Below are positions 1-11,906 of a DNA stretch of 64,000 bases, one piece after another. A model generated the notes under the pieces. The model was given only the letters and a program-made list of their open reading frames with translations, made no database searches and had not been told where the DNA came from. The translations under genes were made by a program, and so were the position numbers. Source of the DNA: Sphagnum compactum (lineage: Eukaryota; Bryophyta; Sphagnopsida; Sphagnales); NCBI GenBank assembly GCA_965153455.1, contig OZ234499.1, forward strand, positions 13,326,271 through 13,390,270, in the 5' to 3' direction. Numbering within the stretch: the first letter of the stretch is position 1; every line of letters begins with the position of its first letter.

Positions 1-2737
1 TTTGCGGGGGCCTTATTACACACACACTCCAATAATAATAATAATATATTTGAATACAAATATTTTATTTTTGAATAATAATATTATTAATTATTAAAAT
101 ATTATTATTATTATTTCCTTGGAATTATTAAAATATTTTATTTTCCAATAATAATAATATTTTTGAATACAAAAAAAAGTAGACTCCAACCAAAGTAGAT
201 GCTTCAAAAATGTTTCCATAAGAGATGGAAATGATTGTGTTTTGTCGTCTAATCTTTGATGCCTAGTTTGGCAAGGCTTTCCAATCTTTTTCTTGTTCGT
301 CTTTCAACAATCTTTCTTTTGTAATAAGGTACCGAAAATTAAACCCTAGACATGAAAAGTTAAGACTCGAGATCCAACTTAAGTATAGTATAGGGTACTT
401 ACTACTAGCATTTTATCACAAGTTTTGGCTACCATACTATAGAACCCAATAGAGAAATCTTGCAATTTCAAAAAACAAAACAATTAAACCTTTTGTTTTT
501 GTTTTTATTTTTTTTCAAATTTTGGTGGCTAGAAAACAAACAAAAACAACACATTTCTAGCCAAATTTGTTAATTTCTAGCCACATTTTTAGCCAAAAAA
601 ATCTTCCTACTTACAACTAACTCTAGGGGATCCTCGTCCCATTCTCACATCTCACTTGGCTCATAATATTTTCAAAATGCATTTGTGCACTTAGGCTACT
701 CCTTTTACCCCTTGGAGATCGATCCTCTTCCCCTTCTCACATCTCATTTGTTACTCACTCACACTCTTGGTAGTTTATTAACCCCCGAGAGTTTGAGTTT
801 GAGCCCTTTAGGTAACCCATTTTAAGCCTTAGTTAAAAAGCTGCTCTTAATCTAATTCATTTCTTAATGCGATTACAAATCCAACCATTGGATTCAAAGT
901 TTACATATTCGAAAATCTTTGGTAGAAATTTCGGCCAAAAATTTCACTTATGTTGTTTGGTTTTAGTAACTAAATGAACGAGTTGAATTAAGGCTTTATC
1001 ATCTAAATGGGCTATATATCTATATATACATAATATATGTATATGAAACTTGTGTCATTTGTTTTTTTCCCTTTCAGTTGTAGTGTTTTATTGCAATAGA
1101 ATTTTGGCAAGTTTATTGTCGTTGGTTGGTCGCATAGTTTATAGTTGTGAAACATGAATGGAAATTGAGGAGTTCGTTCATCAACCAAGGGCGAGCCTTA
1201 TTTGGTATAAGTGTAAACTACTCTAGAAATTTAGGGTTCCACAAAGTTTGTGTGACCCCCAAAAAAGACTTTTGATAACGGGTCACACCAACCAACAACA
1301 AGCATTATTCTACACCGTTTTTTGTATTGCTTGTTCTATTGCACAAAAGCTTTAAAATGTTCAATGAGGTATTGCAATTGCCATTCATCATGGCTTAGTA
1401 CATGTTACAAATCACAATGACCCCACACACACTTATGCCTTCCTTTGGGGTTTGCTTCTTTGATGGCTTTTAGATGGATGCAACATGAATGATCCATTTT
1501 GGCATTCTTGGTGTACATATATTGGCATATGCCTAATCTTTCATAATCTTTTCATATACACATTCCCATCTTTCAATTGAATAAACAAGATACTCACCCT
1601 CTTTACTAAAGGTAACAAATTATGATGTTTTTAAAACTTCACTAGTCAAGATACTCATGATCATCGATGGTCAAAAAAGGTATTTGGCTTCGTGTTGTGG
1701 ACGTTATTATTGCGAAGTAGTAGGGTTTATCATACAAGTTTCTTTGACCCAACAAAAAAAAAAAAAAAAAAACCTAGAAACTTGTGCAATCCCCGGCATG
1801 AGTCACGTTTCATAATGCCCTAAGAAAGCCAAAGGAAATTTGTGACCTTCACAAAAATCTTGTAGGTGCATTTTGGATACTCTTCTAAGATTGGGTGGGG
1901 TCTTGGGTGGGTCATTGCAACAAAAGTGAGGTGAGGTGAGGTGAGGTGATAGAGTCTTGGTGGGGGAGTGTTGAAAATGAGAAAGTGAGCTCCATAGTAG
2001 GAGGATGAGCAAATGCTTGTTGGAGTGTTGAAACTTGAAGCTACCTAGACTTTCAACTATGGACTTTCTCAAACTTGAAAGTGTTACACTAAAAGACAAA
2101 GTGAAGGGCATGTGATTTGGGGAAGGGGGGAAGAGGCCGTTCAAACTTCAATTGCAGGTGAAGATTTGGGGGCCCCATTTTGAGTTTTGAAAAAGTCCTC
2201 TTTCACATTACATTGAAGACAAAAAGGAAACAAAGAAACTCATGCACACCAACTACAATGGGCCAATTCTCGTATATATATATATATTTGAGTTGGTGTA
2301 ATTCCTCTAAAAATGGTGATGAAAGGCCTTTGTGATTTTAATTGCAAAATTTCAAAAAAAGAAAAAATCTATGAGAGCCTAGAGGAGAGAAATAAAATAG
2401 ACCCCAATCATACATTTATTCACTTCTTTGCACAAATGTTTTTATTTTATTTTATTTTATTTATTATTATTATTTATCATTTTGAGTGAACGAAAGGTGT
2501 ATCGCTTTTTATTGAAATTTTTTAATAATAAAAACATAAGAGATGGAAGAAAAAAAACGGTGTCACCCCATGATTCATTTTCCACCGGCCTGAGTCCGGA
2601 TTTGATCCGGACTGCTTTCAGGCTGTGATTTATAGACTTTTGTGTGCAAGTGCATTGACATTGGCGAAGGGTTGACGGACGTATATTGTTGTGGTTTCCG
2701 TATTTGAATTTGTTTGTGAAGATTTGTCAAAGACTTA

Positions 2738-2741
<4 letters not shown>
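1..2741. other. Intergenic, AT-rich, no gene recognised
   Basis: Low-complexity AT-rich DNA with A/T homopolymers (a long A run near 1746-1770), ATT/AAT triplet runs near 30-160, a short GAGGT-type run near 1925-1948 and a TA run near 2274-2287. No conserved protein domain is visible on either strand, and the longest open frames (about 110 codons near 1803-2144, minus) have low-complexity composition. Confidence 0.6.

Positions 2742-2770
<29 letters not shown>
2742..2770. repeat. (GA)n microsatellite
   Basis: Uninterrupted alternating GA of about 28 bases. A second, shorter GA tract lies at about 4611-4626. Confidence 0.9.
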
Positions 2771-2771
<1 letters not shown>

Positions 2772-2819
2772 CTACACCCAAGACCTTTGCTTGCAGACTG
2801 CAAACTTGAAAAGGGCTCA

Positions 2820-3136
2820 GAGCATCCACACCAGTGCTCAGTATACGACCGTGCAAATTAAAAATTGGATGATGAAAAGTCAAAACATACATGGCCGTTT
2901 GGCTCTGCAAAAAAGGTTTTGGCCCAGAATCAATCTTTGCAGAGTTCTTCGCTGAGGCTGGTGAAACGCACAGCAAAGCCTAACAAATTCTGGAGAAGAG
3001 TCGTAATGAATACGATCTGATTGGCCACACATAATGATTGGTCTTGGTGGTTTGCTATTGGTAGTCTTCTTCACCCTATTTGCAGTCTCAATTTTAGTTT
3101 TATGGGTGGGGTTGGAAAAAAGTAACTAACTAAACT
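2820..3136 (+). mobile_element. Truncated Tourist-like MITE copy
   Basis: Starts with GAGCATCCACACCAGTGCTCAG and is colinear with the better-preserved element at 3292-3669. Shared blocks include the GTGCTCAGTAT start, AAAAGTCAAAA, a TGATTGGTC...GGTGGTTTGCTATT block and TTTTAT-GGTGGGGTTG near the end. The 3' terminal inverted repeat and a flanking TTA were not found, so this copy has lost its right end. Non-coding. Confidence 0.6.
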
Positions 3137-3291
3137 TGGATGTGAGAAATATTTTTGCAGGGTCATGGGGATGTTATGATATAGTGGGGTAAGAACAGAC
3201 TAGACAGGTATGACGTAAGGCAATACCAGCCTCATACCAATACCTGCTTGCAAGGTAGTTAAGGAAATACCAGTTTAATATTTCAGGGTTA

Positions 3292-3669
3292 GAGCATCTC
3301 CACCGGTGCTCAGTATGTGACTCCAGACAGTAAAATTTATCGTGAAAAAGTCAAAATGTGCCGGTTTAGCTCAGGAAATTGATTTTTCAGCACCAAATTC
3401 GTGCACCTTGCCGTGGCTGGTAAAAGTCGCAACACAGTTGTGGACCTCCAAAATAAGAGTGTAATAAATTGGACCTGACTGCAGCTCTGTATTTCTGATT
3501 GGTTGATCGTAACGATTGGTCCAGGTGGTTTGCTATTAGTAGTTCCCACGTATATGCAGTTCCAGTTCCAGTTTTATTGGTGGGGTTGCCAAAAAAAAGC
3601 AGCTATACTTAGACATTTAATTTTATTATTCAGAGTGGCATACTGAGCACCGGTGGTGGTGATGCTCTC
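3292..3669 (+). mobile_element. Tourist-like (PIF/Harbinger-type) MITE with TTA target duplication
   Basis: A 378-bp non-coding element. The left end reads GAGCATCTCCACCGGTGCTCAGTAT. The right end is its inverse (ATACTGAGCACCGGTGG...GATGCTCTC) with a short insertion in one arm. It is flanked by TTA at 3289-3291 and TTA at 3670-3672. A 3-bp TWA duplication with GAGCATC-type termini is characteristic of PIF/Harbinger-derived MITEs, so the family call rests on the ends. There is no transposase inside. Confidence 0.75.
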
Positions 3670-5738
3670 TTATAGAACTCTCAATATCAAGTACATATTT
3701 GTCACATACCAACCAAAACTCAGCCTTGGACCCTAATACCAAGACCAGGGTGAGTATAAAAGTTGTTAAAAAATCCGATACTAGTACCATGCTGGTATGT
3801 TCAAATATTGATACCCACCTTGACATTGATTATGACTCAACTGTAGATGGACCCCAACTTAGTCGATGTCAGGTTTCACCTTGGTAACCTATTACCAAGT
3901 ATTTAGGGTTTGTCAGACTAAGTAAATAGTTATGTAACATAATGGGTGACCACCAGTTAAGTATATGCATGTAGATGGTTAGAACATAAGTGAAGACTAA
4001 TGGGTTGTTAATAGGTAGGTAGTAAATATAAAACCGAGTTAAGTATATCCTTGTCTTGGAAAGGAGGTAGAATGTTAAGTGTGTAGGATAATGGGTGGCT
4101 ATGAGATAAATAGGTGCATGTAGATGGTTAATACATAGGTAAAGGCTACTAGTGGGTTGTTAGTAGGTAAGATACATGAAAATCTAAAACCAAGCTAACC
4201 CTAAACCTAAAAGGATCTTGATAAAAAGAATAGGTCTTTGTAGGAATATAGTTAGGTAGTTGGAGTGTGGGTTGGCTACCAGATAAGTAAGTGCATGTAG
4301 ATGGTTAATACATATAGGTAAGGGGCAAGCAAGTGAGTTGTTAGTAGGTAAGGTGTGGTAAACAAAAAGACTAAACCCAACTTACCATGGTTAGGCTAGG
4401 GAATTGGAACCCAATGGATGGAAAGCATTTCCTGTTCATCCACCATCCATCCATCCCTCTTAGCTTGTTGGTTCATTCAGTCTGGGCTTTGTGTCTTTCA
4501 AAGCATCTTTCCCAAAATGACAGTTCCAAGTATTATTTGTTGATCAGCTGGAAAATCTTAAGTACTCACAGAAGGCCTTCTTGCAACATGGGTTTGTGAG
4601 TTTTCTTGGAGAGAGAGAGAGAGAGAAATAATACACATGGGTGTTGAAAATTCTCTGGTTACTACTACAAAAGGCTTTTGTTAGGTGAGCTAGAATGAGA
4701 AAGGATTCTGACTATATCTTCTGACTTTTATTTTTTATTTTTTAAAATATTTTTTAGGTTTTTTAAGTAAAATATTTTTCAATTAATTTTCTTATTTTCA
4801 TTCTAAAAAAAAACCTTTGAAAAAAATCTTTGATAACTAGGAGAAAGGTAGTTTTTAAAAAAAATTACACACAGATAGATATTTGGGCAGTTCTTTGCAG
4901 CCAAAGTAAAATGCAATGTTCATGTAACTTAACTAGCATCAGCAGAACAGAGTTTGGTACCTATGCACAAGAGAAGAGAGATTATTGTGTTCTAGCAATT
5001 CAATCCCAAGATTAGATTTTATTATTATTATTATTTATTATTTATTATTTATATTTTTACACTTGATAAAAAAAATTCTTCCACACATACTCCTCACAAA
5101 TTGGATGAATGTGAACCAACCCAATGCAAAAAAAAAAAAAAAAAAAAACCCCTAGAAAATTGAATGAAGGTGCACTTTTCATCTCTTGGACAAACTTGAA
5201 GATGGGTCCTAAGAATCATTCTCCAATTTGCCACACTGCAAGCAAGAAAGCAAAGCACCTCTTCAATTCAAAACACAAAACAAGGAAATAAAACAATGGC
5301 CAAAAGAATCAATAATAGATTGTAAAAAATGAAATAATAATAATAATAATAATAATCATTATTAGTATACATAAATAAGATTATTATTATTATTATTGCA
5401 TGAATTGAACAATAATGAAAGTGAATATTTATGAGAAATTTTCTTGTCAATTTGAGAAATACTACTTGCAATTGAACAAATTCACCTTTTTTTTAATTTG
5501 CTAAATATTCTTATGGATGTGATCATCACTTGAGCAACATGGCAAAATCCCCTTCCTAACCCCCCAAAACAAACAAAAAAATTACTAATAACTTTTTATT
5601 TAAAAAAAAGGTAAAAAGAAAAAATGACACAACATCCATGAAAATATTGTTTCATATAAATAAATAAATAAAACTGAAATTGAAACAAAATTCACATAAT
5701 TGCATCATTTGCAGTAAAAGCCCCTTCCTTTTAGGTTT
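3670..5738. other. Intergenic, no gene recognised
   Basis: Contains a degenerate tandem repeat (3943-4380, listed separately), A-rich and AAT/TTA triplet runs near 5015-5060 and 5330-5400, and a long A run near 5130-5150. No conserved coding frame was seen. Confidence 0.55.
3943..4380 (+). repeat. Three degenerate direct repeats
   Basis: Three copies begin near 3943, 4093 and 4269. Each carries GGGT(T)G(A/G)C, then TGCATGTAGATGGTTA, ACATA, and GTTGTTA(A/G)TAGGTA. Spacing is irregular (about 150 and 176 bases) because of insertions between the conserved blocks. Non-coding; origin unknown. Confidence 0.6.
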
Positions 5739-5742
5739 TAGG

Positions 5743-5776
5743 TTTAGGGTATGCATTTAGGGTTTGGTGTTTAGGG
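5743..5776 (+). promoter_or_regulatory. Cluster of telo-box motifs upstream of the TraB gene
   Basis: TTTAGGG occurs at 5743-5749, 5756-5762 and 5770-5776, about 90-120 bases before the TraB start codon. Telo boxes (AAACCCTA and its complement) are known plant promoter and 5' leader elements, often found near genes expressed in dividing cells. A regulatory role here is inferred. A GA-rich leader (about 5803-5835) follows. Confidence 0.45.
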
Positions 5777-5864
5777 TTTTGTGAGCTTTGTAATTTCACA
5801 GGAAGAGAAGGAAGAGGGGGAGAGAGAGAGAGAGCTCGGCATCTTGGTCGCTGCAGCAGCAGCG

Positions 5865-8800
5865 ATGGCGAGGAGCTGCTGCTGTAGCCATACGCAATTC
5901 TCTGTCTCTTCTTCTCGCTTGTTCCTCCTCTCCTTTACTGCTTCTGCTGTTTTTTCTCCTGCCCGTGCTCACCTCCGATACCGAAAATCACAACTTGTTT
6001 GTTCTTCTTCTGCTATTGCTTCAGCAGCAGCAGCAGCAGCAAAGTCGCGGGTGGTAGTAGCTCCTCCCCCGGAAGATTATGACTTCCGGGCCGAGACGCG
6101 CCTTCAGACTGTGGAAACAGTGCGGACCCACTTCCCGCAGCTCATGGATCTGGTGGAAGATGGTACGCTAGTGGTCGTGAAGAGAGCTGTGGATTATGTG
6201 GAGCGCCGTAGCGATGGGTACGTGGAGCCTGAGGTTGTATTCGTGGTTGGAACTGCTCACATGTCCAGGGTTTCGGCCTTGCAGGTAAGCAGTAGTTGGT
6301 GCAAATTTTTCCAGAGCTTTGTGCTAAGTTTTTGTAGCAAGAAAAGCACCTCGTATACCCTCATAGCAATTCCTGACTGCTGAGAATCATACTGCCGTAA
6401 GAAATTACAGAGACACTCTGCAGCAGCAACACAAAGAAAAACCCTTGAGAAAACAAAACCTTGAAGAAGGTGCATCAGAAGCTAAAGCCTAAGAGAGAGC
6501 CATCAATCTCTCTACACCCTAAACCCTGAACATTGTAGTAAAGTCACCAAAGAAGTCTGAAGACCAGTTCCTAGCAGCTGCTAATCCTAAACCCTAATCC
6601 CATGGAGAAAAAGCCATCAATCTCTCTAAACCCTGAACACTGTAGTAAAACCACCAAATAATTCTGAAAACCAGTTTCTAGCAGCTGCTGATCCTAAACC
6701 CTAATCTCAACGACACAGAGTCATCAATCTCTCTAAACCCTAAACCCTGAGCATTGGAGTAAAACCACCAAAGAAGTCTGAAAACCAGTTCTCAGCAGCT
6801 GTTAAACCTAAACCCTAATCCTGCTGATGCAGCTAATCCAGAGAGCCTTAAGCACTGAATCCTGAATTTTGTATATACTTGTATGTAAGTATTTTGTGAA
6901 TTGTATGTATGCTTGGTCTCCTTGAAGTTGCTGCTGCTGCTGCATGGTGGCACTGTGGTAGTTCATGTATAAAAGGAGGGAAAACTGTGTCTGCAGGTCA
7001 CAAGGGTAGTGAATGCAGTGCAACCTGAAAATGTGGTTGTAGAGCTCTGCAGAAGCAGGCAAGGGGAGTTTCTTTGTTTTTGTTCTTTTAATGGGAGATG
7101 TCAGGAGATAAAATGCAATGATCTAGAAATGGGGTTTAGGATTTAGGGTTTAGGGAAAGTAATTTGTCAGATTGCCACTCTTAAGTATGATTTTATTCTT
7201 AAACATAAATTGGATATTCAAGGTGGAAGTGAAGGATTTAATGATTTCAATTTACTTGAAGGAAGTGAATTTCAAGTGGCAATTGCAAATTATCAATGAG
7301 AGGAGATGAGATGATAAGAGATGCTCAAAGATGGGAGTGATGAATTTTGATGATGGGGGGGAGGCAGGGCAGGCATCATGTATGATGTGGTGGTGCCAGC
7401 AGCAGCGCCAATTACGGAATCCAATGTGGCAAATCTTATGCAAGGCCAACAACAACAACAACAGAATCCTAATCTGATGTCAATGAGCGGTGACAACTTT
7501 GGGTCTGCTGTCAGTCGCAGTCTTGAGCTTGGTATGCACTTTTCCACACTTCTTCTATGTGTTCTGGTTCAATTTCTCTATATCTAATTTCTGGTCCTGT
7601 GTTGAGGTTGGTGTTCCAAGGTGACTAGTATTCCAATATCGTATGATAAGAATTAAGGAACATGGGACAGGTGGCAGATCAGCACTGGTGTTACGGTTGT
7701 TGTTAGGAGCAATGTCAAAACGCATTTCCAGCTCTGCAGGAGTTGCTACAGGAGAAGAGGTTAGATTCCTGTAGTACCTACTGCAAGTTCACATCTCATG
7801 ATAGAGAGTTAACCCCTTGTAGAAGAACTGCAGGGTAGGGAGGGCATATAAATGAAGGATGAACTTTGAGTCTGTGATTTGACTTTTGGTTTTCAGTTCC
7901 GAGCAGCTTGCAAAGCAGCTGAGGAAATTGGAGCCCAAATTGTACTTGGAGACCGCCCAATTGAAATCACTGTGAGTTCTCAAACCTGGAATTTGGAAAC
8001 CCTTTGATTTGTTACTTCCATGGTTCCTAATTTTCAGAGAAACTGAAACTCCTCAAATCCTACGGGAGGTCCTACTGTCAGAAGTGGTCAAGTCATGAGA
8101 TTTTTTTTTGTTTTGTCAGTCAGATCCCCAACAATTTGCATAAAAGGAGAGAAGTGTTTGAAACTTTATTACACGTGTTCAGCTTAGAGCTAAATATTTG
8201 TTTGCTTATTATCACGAGACTGTAGTTGCAAAGGGCATGGGATGCTCTAAGGTGGGACGAGAGTTTACGCCTGGCCATGACTTTCATTCAAGCCATGACA
8301 GCCTCAAATCTTGATGCCTCAGAAGAGACTCTTGAGGTTTGTCCTACACCCTTTGCCTGCAAAAGTCTGTTCCTTGATTTGAATATTGCTAAGATTTTAC
8401 CCTGCAATTTTGAGTACAACACATCTGTATATTTAGAAGAAGAGTACAAACTTATTGTAGTCCAAGGGGCTTTTTTCAAAGATGTATATGTCAGTCTCTT
8501 GCATGAAGGTTTCTGTGGTATTTGGATGTTGGGGTTGTTGACAGATTAGCACCAAGTTAAAATTCTGTTGTACAAATTTTTTTTCCCCCTTTTGTCACTA
8601 TTTTGCAACTTTGAAACTACCATCTGCACAATTACAGCAACACAAGTTGAAAAACACTAAAATCCTTGTTATGATCTGGCTCATTGCCCCTGTCAGTTTG
8701 TGTATGTTTTGGTTTGGTGACGTGTAGGTATCATGTGTTCTTTTTCTATTGAAATTCTGTATGTTGATGGGTTTAAGTAGATTTTATTCTGGAGCAGGCT

Positions 8801-9345
8801 TTGAGGACAGATGATGCACTCTCTGCAATGTTTAAGGAAATGGGTCATCGTTTTCCATCCCTGTTGCAGCCGCTCATCCATGAACGTGATATGGTATGAC
8901 ATGCATATGTAATTTAAGCCTTTGTGTGTGAAATTGCAAAATGCATTGTTGATACTATGTTGTGCTTTTCTCATTCAGGATTGTGCTTATCCATTGGACT
9001 CAATCAAGTGTGACATAGATTTATTAACGTGAATGTACACACTGTGGGAATGTTTTTTCTTTTCTTTGTCAGTATCTTGCATGGTCACTGAAGCGAAGTA
9101 AGGCTGTCAATGGGTCTCGGAGTGTAGTTGGGGTTGTTGGAAAGGGTCATTTACGTGGAATAGTGCATGCACTTATGCACGACCAAGAACAATTACGTTT
9201 CAAAGATCTCGTTGGAGCTCGTGGGTCACAGAATGGTGGTGCCCCAAGAAGAGGGCAACAGATCAATCAAATTCTCCAAAACCTTGCCATTGAAACCACC
9301 ATTGGAGGGCTGATATGGTGGGCATGGGATAGCTTACATCACTGA
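5865..9345 (+). CDS. TraB-domain protein, 8 exons, 429 aa
   Basis: Exons: 5865-6284, 6997-7058, 7368-7531, 7671-7759, 7897-7971, 8226-8336, 8798-8893, 9073-9345. All phases close, giving 429 residues. Plant TraB-family proteins are reported at the mitochondrial outer membrane and at ER-mitochondrion contacts; the biochemical activity of the domain is unsettled. Visible marks are VVGTAHMSR (about 128-135), ELCRSRAGIMY spanning exons 2-3, GDRPIEIT (263-270), GKGHLRGI (362-369) and a C-terminal hydrophobic TIGGLIWWAW segment that may anchor the protein. Residues 1-70 are Ser/Ala/Arg-rich and could be a transit peptide. The start is the first ATG in frame; the frame is open further upstream but has no ATG. 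Intron 2 uses a GC donor (AG|GCAAGG), which is the only way found to give the conserved CRSRAGIMY. A Gln run lies in exon 3. Telo boxes precede the gene. Confidence 0.93.
6501..6835 (+). repeat. Tandem ~110-bp repeat (three copies) in TraB intron 1
   Basis: Copies start with CATCAATCTCTCTA at about 6501, 6615 and 6722. Each holds CCCTAAACCCTGA, a GTAGTAAA(A/G)(C/T)CACCAAA block, TCTGAA(A/G)ACCAGTT and AGCAGCTG, and ends in CCTAAACCCTAATC. Periods are 114 and 107 bases. The repeat lies inside the 712-bp first intron and is telomere-motif rich. Confidence 0.85.
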
Positions 9346-11906
9346 GTAGACCAGCCACAAAACTAACTGCCCAGATTGTGCAAATTGTGTGTTTTCATAG
9401 ATAATTCCTTGATACACTTGTTGATATAGGGATTCCATTAATTAAACTAGATATTAGGTAATCAAATTGTGTTGATTAATATGGGGTGTATTTTTATGAT
9501 AGATATGCTACTAGGTACTGAGTAGAAGACTTCAATCTACCCATTAGGAATACAGTTTGTTGTCACCACCAACAATTCACAAACAAAAACCATCCTCCGT
9601 GTATGCAATTGATTGGCATCCTTGAATATGTCTAACGCCTCAATATATTTTTGTAATGAACTTTGATGGAATGTGTGAGTTGTGTTGTGTACTTGCTGAT
9701 TCAAGTGGTGATGTGGGGGCAGAGCATTGGGGTTGTGATAATCATTGGCCCACATACGACTTTTTTTTCCCCTGCAATGGTGACAAAGATGAAACATCTT
9801 GTTTTCTCCCTCTGCATCATGTAACACATTTTATAACTAGCTCCTATGTGGTATGTCACACATGCACTACAACAATCTCTTCAATTTGGCATGGATTTCA
9901 AGCATTTGAAGATGGTTATCTATTCATCATCTGTTATAATACATTGCATAATTCTGGCAACCAACTCTTAGATGTTGAAGCGAGTGCATATGGTTGAAGT
10001 TTTTAACTATCAATCCACAACTTTCAAGAGTTGATTCTCAAATATATGATACCAAATACAACAAGTAGTGGGAATGATGCAATGTGTAAAGTGGAGGATT
10101 GAGGTTGGAACTAGTGTTGGTTGGTTATATCTAGAGAACACCCAATTATCAATAAATTTATTAATCACCTACCTAGCAGTTATTGATTTTTTAAAAAATG
10201 GGTAAAGAAAATACCCTAATTCTTTTTGTTGCCACAATGTGAAAATTCACCAGGAAAAAAAAATATTGAATTTGGGTTGGGGGAATATGAATTATATACA
10301 AAAAAAGGCTTGGACAATTACATTGAGTCTTTGGGAATACTTACACTTTTTATCATTGCAAATGGTTTTACACAGATTAACAACTAATTGATGTTTTGGG
10401 AATAGACTTTATCACTCAAAAATGGTTTTCTTTTTCTGGTATACATAACATTACACACAACAAAAGCCTAGGCTGGTGAACCTGATGTAAGTAATACCAA
10501 TTAGTGGGAGAAATTGGGGCATCAACTTCAAAATAGCCATAGTGTTGGTGGTGATGACAGTTGAGATATATATATCAAAGATCAATGTCTGTTTTGCTTT
10601 GTTTTGTGTTGATTGATTCGATTCATGTTGTGACCATGCCTTAAAAAACATTTTCAAGCTTTGAGCCAATTGTCATGGTTTAGAGTACTATCAAAAATCC
10701 CTTGACAAGGTGGTGTGCACATATTTACTGGAGGGGTCAGAAAGCTGGTGGAGGTTTCAGTAAGTTGCCTGAAATACATGAAGATTCATTAAACTTTCGT
10801 ACATTTTATTGGTTTATAGCTAGATGGCAATCCAAGTTGTAGAGACCATTTGAGAGCTATAAGGGTGTGTAGAATGTTGCCCCATGTCCTTGTACAACTT
10901 GTAACAGATTTGGGGAAGAAAATATTGAAGTTCAAAGTGTTAATTGATGTAAGTTTGGAATAGCATGTAAAGTGTAGATATAAAAATGACTGAGATTGCA
11001 ATTTCCCTAATTATGATTCAATTTCCAAGTATGCATTGTTCTGCCCACCAAGTTTAAATGTCATCATTTGCTAATTTTCCAGACAAGTTACTTTCTGTCC
11101 AATGGGATGTTTTATGCAAGGTCTTCTTCCAACAATTTGCAACAAATTAAATTCACATCGAAGTGATTAGGAAAATCATGCTTCCCATCATCTCCAAGTA
11201 CATAAATAATTTACCCAATGTATGCCTCATACACTTTCAAACTAGCACCCAATCCCATCCACAAAATGCAGCAACTAAAACACCATACCACCACGAATGA
11301 TTTGCGAAACCCCCCACCACCCAAAAATTTTCTGGTAGGCAATTCATGCACTCAACCTCATGGTACAACCAACTCATACTACAATCATACATTTGTGAAG
11401 GCAATCAAGTGTGCAGAGGTGTACCTTGTGAACTGTACCCAGTTGAACAAAGCTAGAAGAATTTGAAAACAGAAATAGTGGTCGAAAGTGCCAACAGACT
11501 GGTGGATACCACTTTCATGGGAGCTTGCACCTTGATGGAAGGAAAAACAGGCAGAGAATAATAGCCTGCAACAACTAAGACAAAATCTCTATTGCAGCAA
11601 AGAGCCTCTTCGTGCAGTACTGCTGAAGCAATAAAAAACACAAAATAATGTGGCTATATAAAAACGATCATATCTCAGCGCAATGCAAACATCATGTTTC
11701 TCACGCAAATCACTCACTAGATCTATTGCCTGTACCATTCAATCCTCTATCTAGCAAGTGCCAATCAAGCAATGGACCTTGCAGCAATTGCCCAACCTCT
11801 CTCAGAAATACCTAGTCCAAATCAGTTGGCATTTCATTCATTGGGGGAATATGAAGCAATCATGCCAACATCCCTCTAGACCCAGAAGTACTGTTCTTCA
11901 TTCAAC
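9346..11906. other. Intergenic between the convergent TraB and eIF4A genes
   Basis: The 3' ends of the two genes face each other across this stretch, so it should hold both 3' UTRs and polyadenylation sites. Open frames of 96-113 codons at 9537-9997 on both strands are Cys/His-rich on one strand but match no domain I recognise. No RNA gene or repeat was noted. Confidence 0.5.

Noticed and set aside
9537-9997. Overlapping open frames on both strands, Cys/His-rich on the minus strand
   Set aside because: I considered a copia gag zinc knuckle, but the spacing of Cys and His does not fit CX2CX4HX4C and no neighbouring pol sequence is seen.
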